NCBI GenBank assembly: GCA_021817755.1
Contig: JAKAGC010000173.1
Coordinates: forward strand, 1-7,709
Direction of reading: 5' to 3'
Length of the DNA stretch: 7,709 bases
Source: Acidobacteriota bacterium
Lineage (GTDB): Bacteria; Acidobacteriota; Aminicenantia; UBA2199
Numbering within the stretch: position 1 is the stretch's first letter; every line of letters begins with the position of its first letter. This document shows positions 5,802 to 7,709 of the stretch, piece by piece. The translations under genes and the position numbers were made by a program. Below the pieces are notes generated by a model. It saw only the letters and a program-made list of their open reading frames with translations, did not search any database and had not been told where the DNA came from.

Positions 5802-7034
5802 ATGGTAGAACGAACAGTATTGGATTCAGGGCTTGTAATAATCAGTGAGTATTTGCCCACATTCCCTTCTTTCGATTTAAGTTATACACTTCGTGGTGGT
5901 TCCCGGCAGGAAACCCCTGAAACAAATGGAATTTATCATATAATAGAACATATGATTTTCAAAGGCACACAGAAATACAATTTAAGAGATATTGCAGATA
6001 TATCCGACCGATTGGGTGGGAAGTTAAACGCATACACCGGAAAAGAAACAACTCAATTTTACATTAAAGCCGTAGATGAATACCTCGATGAATCCTTTGA
6101 TCTTTTAACACAAATGGTAATGAATTCAATTTTCCCACAGGATGAATTTATTAAAGAGAAAAATGTAGCCCTTCAGGAGATTCTTGAAGCCAATGATAAT
6201 CCCGATACCAATGCATTTGAAACATTTTACGAAAGAGTATTTGAAGGCAATGGTTTAGCATATCCTGTAGGGGGGAAAGTCGAAAGTGTTTCTAATTTCA
6301 CACGGGAGAGTGTTTATGATTTTTATAAAAAGACATACACCCCCGATAATTTAATACTTGCATCTGTAGGGAAAGTTCCACATAAGGAATTAGTAAGTCT
6401 TGCAGAAAGTATATTTAAAGATTATCCATCCCGGAAGCCCAGCGATTTTAAATTTCAGATACCTTCTATCAAGCATGAGACTTTTTTTAAGACGAATGAT
6501 TCCCTTGCCCAGGTATATGTTATTACCGGTTTTGATGGATTATCCATTGTATCTCCTGATCGACATCAATATATGATACTCAATGATGTATTGGGAGCTG
6601 GAATGAGTTCCAGGTTATTTCAGAGGATCAGGGAAGAGCGTGGGCTTTCATATACAGTAAGTTCTTTTACCGATGCCTATATGGATTGTGGAATACACAT
6701 GACATATTCTATAGTAGAGCCTGATAGGGTAGGAGAGTATCTCCAGGTTGTAACAGATGAGATAACAACGTTTAAGCGAGAAGGTATAACCCAGGAAGAG
6801 TTGAAGCGTGCCAGGGATTCCATTAAATCTTCCATTATATTAGGATTTGAGAGTCGTTCCTCCAAAATGAGATTTAATGTGAATAATGAGCTTTTTTTAA
6901 AGCAGGATTTAACCCCTGAGTCCATAATTGAAAGTATTAATAAGACAACCATAGATGACATATATCATTTATCAAATCGTTATCTTGATTTGAAGAACAT
7001 GTCCGTATTTAAATATGGGAACACCCAGGGTTAA
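5802..7034 (+). CDS. M16B-family zinc metallopeptidase (insulinase / processing-peptidase-like)
   Basis: Cytoplasmic zinc endopeptidase of 410 residues, the usual length of two-half M16B enzymes, which act as dimers forming a closed chamber that degrades peptides. The inverted zinc motif is intact: HIIEH at 46-50, with His46 and His50 as ligands and Glu49 as catalytic base. Glu126 in NVALQEI is the third ligand, about 75 residues on as expected. LGGKLNAYTGKETTQFY (71-87) is a typical neighbour of the active site. The C-terminal half has GAGMSSRLFQRIREERGLSY (265-284), which probably supplies the conserved Arg/Tyr pair (Arg280, Tyr284). There is no signal peptide. The start at ATG 5802 is set by GGAGG at 5791-5795; the protein then begins VERTVLDSGLVIISEYLP, where this family normally begins, while an upstream ATG at 5736 would add 22 unusual residues. 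The gene stands alone, divergent from the small orphan gene. Its natural substrate is unknown. Confidence 0.93.
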   Translation: MVERTVLDSGLVIISEYLPTFPSFDLSYTLRGGSRQETPETNGIYHIIEHMIFKGTQKYNLRDIADISDRLGGKLNAYTGKETTQFYIKAVDEYLDESFDLLTQMVMNSIFPQDEFIKEKNVALQEILEANDNPDTNAFETFYERVFEGNGLAYPVGGKVESVSNFTRESVYDFYKKTYTPDNLILASVGKVPHKELVSLAESIFKDYPSRKPSDFKFQIPSIKHETFFKTNDSLAQVYVITGFDGLSIVSPDRHQYMILNDVLGAGMSSRLFQRIREERGLSYTVSSFTDAYMDCGIHMTYSIVEPDRVGEYLQVVTDEITTFKREGITQEELKRARDSIKSSIILGFESRSSKMRFNVNNELFLKQDLTPESIIESINKTTIDDIYHLSNRYLDLKNMSVFKYGNTQG

Positions 7035-7432
7035 CAATTTTTCAAAAACTTCTGTTCAAATAATTGTTTAGACTATTCTGCTACATCAATAAACAAATAA
7101 TTGGAATTCCATTGCTTTAAATAATGGATGAAGACCATAGAAGCCATCTGCGTAAGTTTTCAATTAAAATGCTGGAAGCAATCAGAGAGAAAAGGAATAG
7201 GATAGTTTAAAATTCAATGTCAATTAACACGATAAAGGAAAGAGTAAGAATTCATTTAAGGGATTTATTTTGGAATTAAAAAAAATGTAATTAAACAATC
7301 AGCAAAAAAAGCAGCCCCCTAGTTTTTGTGCATATTGGATTTTCTAGTGAGGAAAGATTGAAATTGTAGTATTTAAACGTGTTTTAGAAATAATATAAAT
7401 ATTTTGCACTAAAGCCTTAAAATATTATTGAA

Positions 7433-7454
7433 AACCGAATTGAGTTGTTCGGTT
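7433..7454. other. Short hairpin in the right-end gene-free tract
   Basis: AACCGAA (7433-7439) and TTCGGTT (7448-7454) form a 7-bp stem with an 8-nt loop, extendable by a T-G pair. Read on the minus strand it is followed by TTCAATAATATTTT, so it could be a weak terminator for leftward transcription, though no gene to the right on that strand is visible in the window. Confidence 0.35.
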
Positions 7455-7470
7455 CTACTTCATTCTGAAA

Positions 7471-7490
7471 TTTATCTGTATTTTATCTGT
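7471..7490. repeat. Short direct repeat TTTATCTGT
   Basis: TTTATCTGT occurs at 7471-7479 and again at 7482-7490, an 11-bp period, followed by GTAAATC. Two copies only, so this may be chance in AT-rich sequence. Confidence 0.35.
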
Positions 7491-7709
7491 GTAAATCAAG
7501 ATTTAGGATTTACTTTTAAGCCCATATCTAATATCATTACCAGTTATTTCTTATATGTTTGACGAGAGTAACGATATTATTTTAGAGGTTAAGTGAATAA
7601 ATATGCTATTGTTAAATTGGGATATCATAATAATTGGAAAAAATCCTGTAGAAAATGTATGGATAATGGGTTTTGATATTTCCAATTGTTAGATAGTCTT
7701 AGCATGAAT

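Larger units (their letters stand above)
7035..7709. other. 675-bp tract without a convincing gene
   Basis: All six frames are broken by frequent stops and no protein family is recognisable. The longest candidates are a 28-residue frame at 7124-7210 (+), basic and amphipathic (MDEDHRSHLRKFSIKMLEAI at its start), without a Shine-Dalgarno; a 20-residue frame at 7217-7279 in the same phase; and a 29-residue frame at 7603-7692. No tRNA, rRNA or CRISPR repeat is seen. Base composition is visibly more AT-rich than the coding regions. The tract holds small AT hairpins, one better hairpin at 7433-7454 and a short direct repeat at 7471-7490. No strong terminator follows the M16 stop. It may be true intergenic DNA or a decayed gene. 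Confidence 0.6.

Noticed and set aside
7033..7068. Inverted repeat AACAATT/AATTGTT after the M16 stop as a terminator
   Set aside because: Seven AT-dominated pairs with a 22-nt loop and no U-tract; too weak to call.
7603..7692. 29-residue frame near the right edge
   Set aside because: No ribosome site at a useful distance, no recognisable family, and a length expected by chance in AT-rich DNA.
1..7709. A new defence, mobile or biosynthetic system
   Set aside because: All recognisable genes are common transporter, hydrolase and peptidase families with ordinary spacing. There are no repeat arrays, recombinases, toxin-antitoxin pairs or effector-like domains.

Overview
This is an AT-rich bacterial window with five protein genes and a gene-free right end. 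Promoters look sigma-70-like, in the form TTxACT, 17-18 bp, TGn, TAYAAT. Two genes have purine-rich Shine-Dalgarno sequences. The sodium:solute symporter subtype and the exported GH2 beta-mannosidase would fit an uncultured or poorly known member of the Bacteroidota/Ignavibacteriota/Calditrichota side of bacterial diversity. The promoters are not of the Bacteroidota (-33/-7) type. The taxonomic guess is weak because the window holds no rRNA or marker gene.

Layout, left to right. Positions 2-970 (+) hold the C-terminal part of an SSS-family sodium:solute symporter with a charged coiled-coil-like insert; its N-terminal part lies off the window. A bidirectional hairpin terminator (973-1021) separates it from the convergent gene at 1041-2291 (-), an OFA-family MFS transporter. 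Next on the same strand is 2447-5086 (-), a GH2 beta-mannosidase with an uncleaved-looking N-terminal membrane anchor. Then comes 5205-5555 (-), a small basic protein of unknown function. A divergent promoter region (about 5556-5801) leads to 5802-7034 (+), an M16B zinc peptidase with an intact active site. From 7035 to the end (675 bp) I see no convincing gene.

How the genes may work together: the mannosidase should cleave terminal beta-mannosides outside the cytoplasm. The symporter could import sugar, and the MFS carrier probably moves a small carboxylate or similar solute. Mannosidase and MFS carrier have near-identical predicted promoters and so may be co-expressed. The M16 peptidase and the small orphan protein look unrelated to sugar use.

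Three starts are set here by local signals: the MFS carrier at 2291, the orphan protein at 5555 and the peptidase at 5802. I found no CRISPR array, tRNA, rRNA, insertion sequence or phage gene, and no clear new multi-gene system. The most worthwhile leads are the shared promoter architecture, the probably leaderless mannosidase mRNA, the symmetrical divergent promoter region and the orphan protein.
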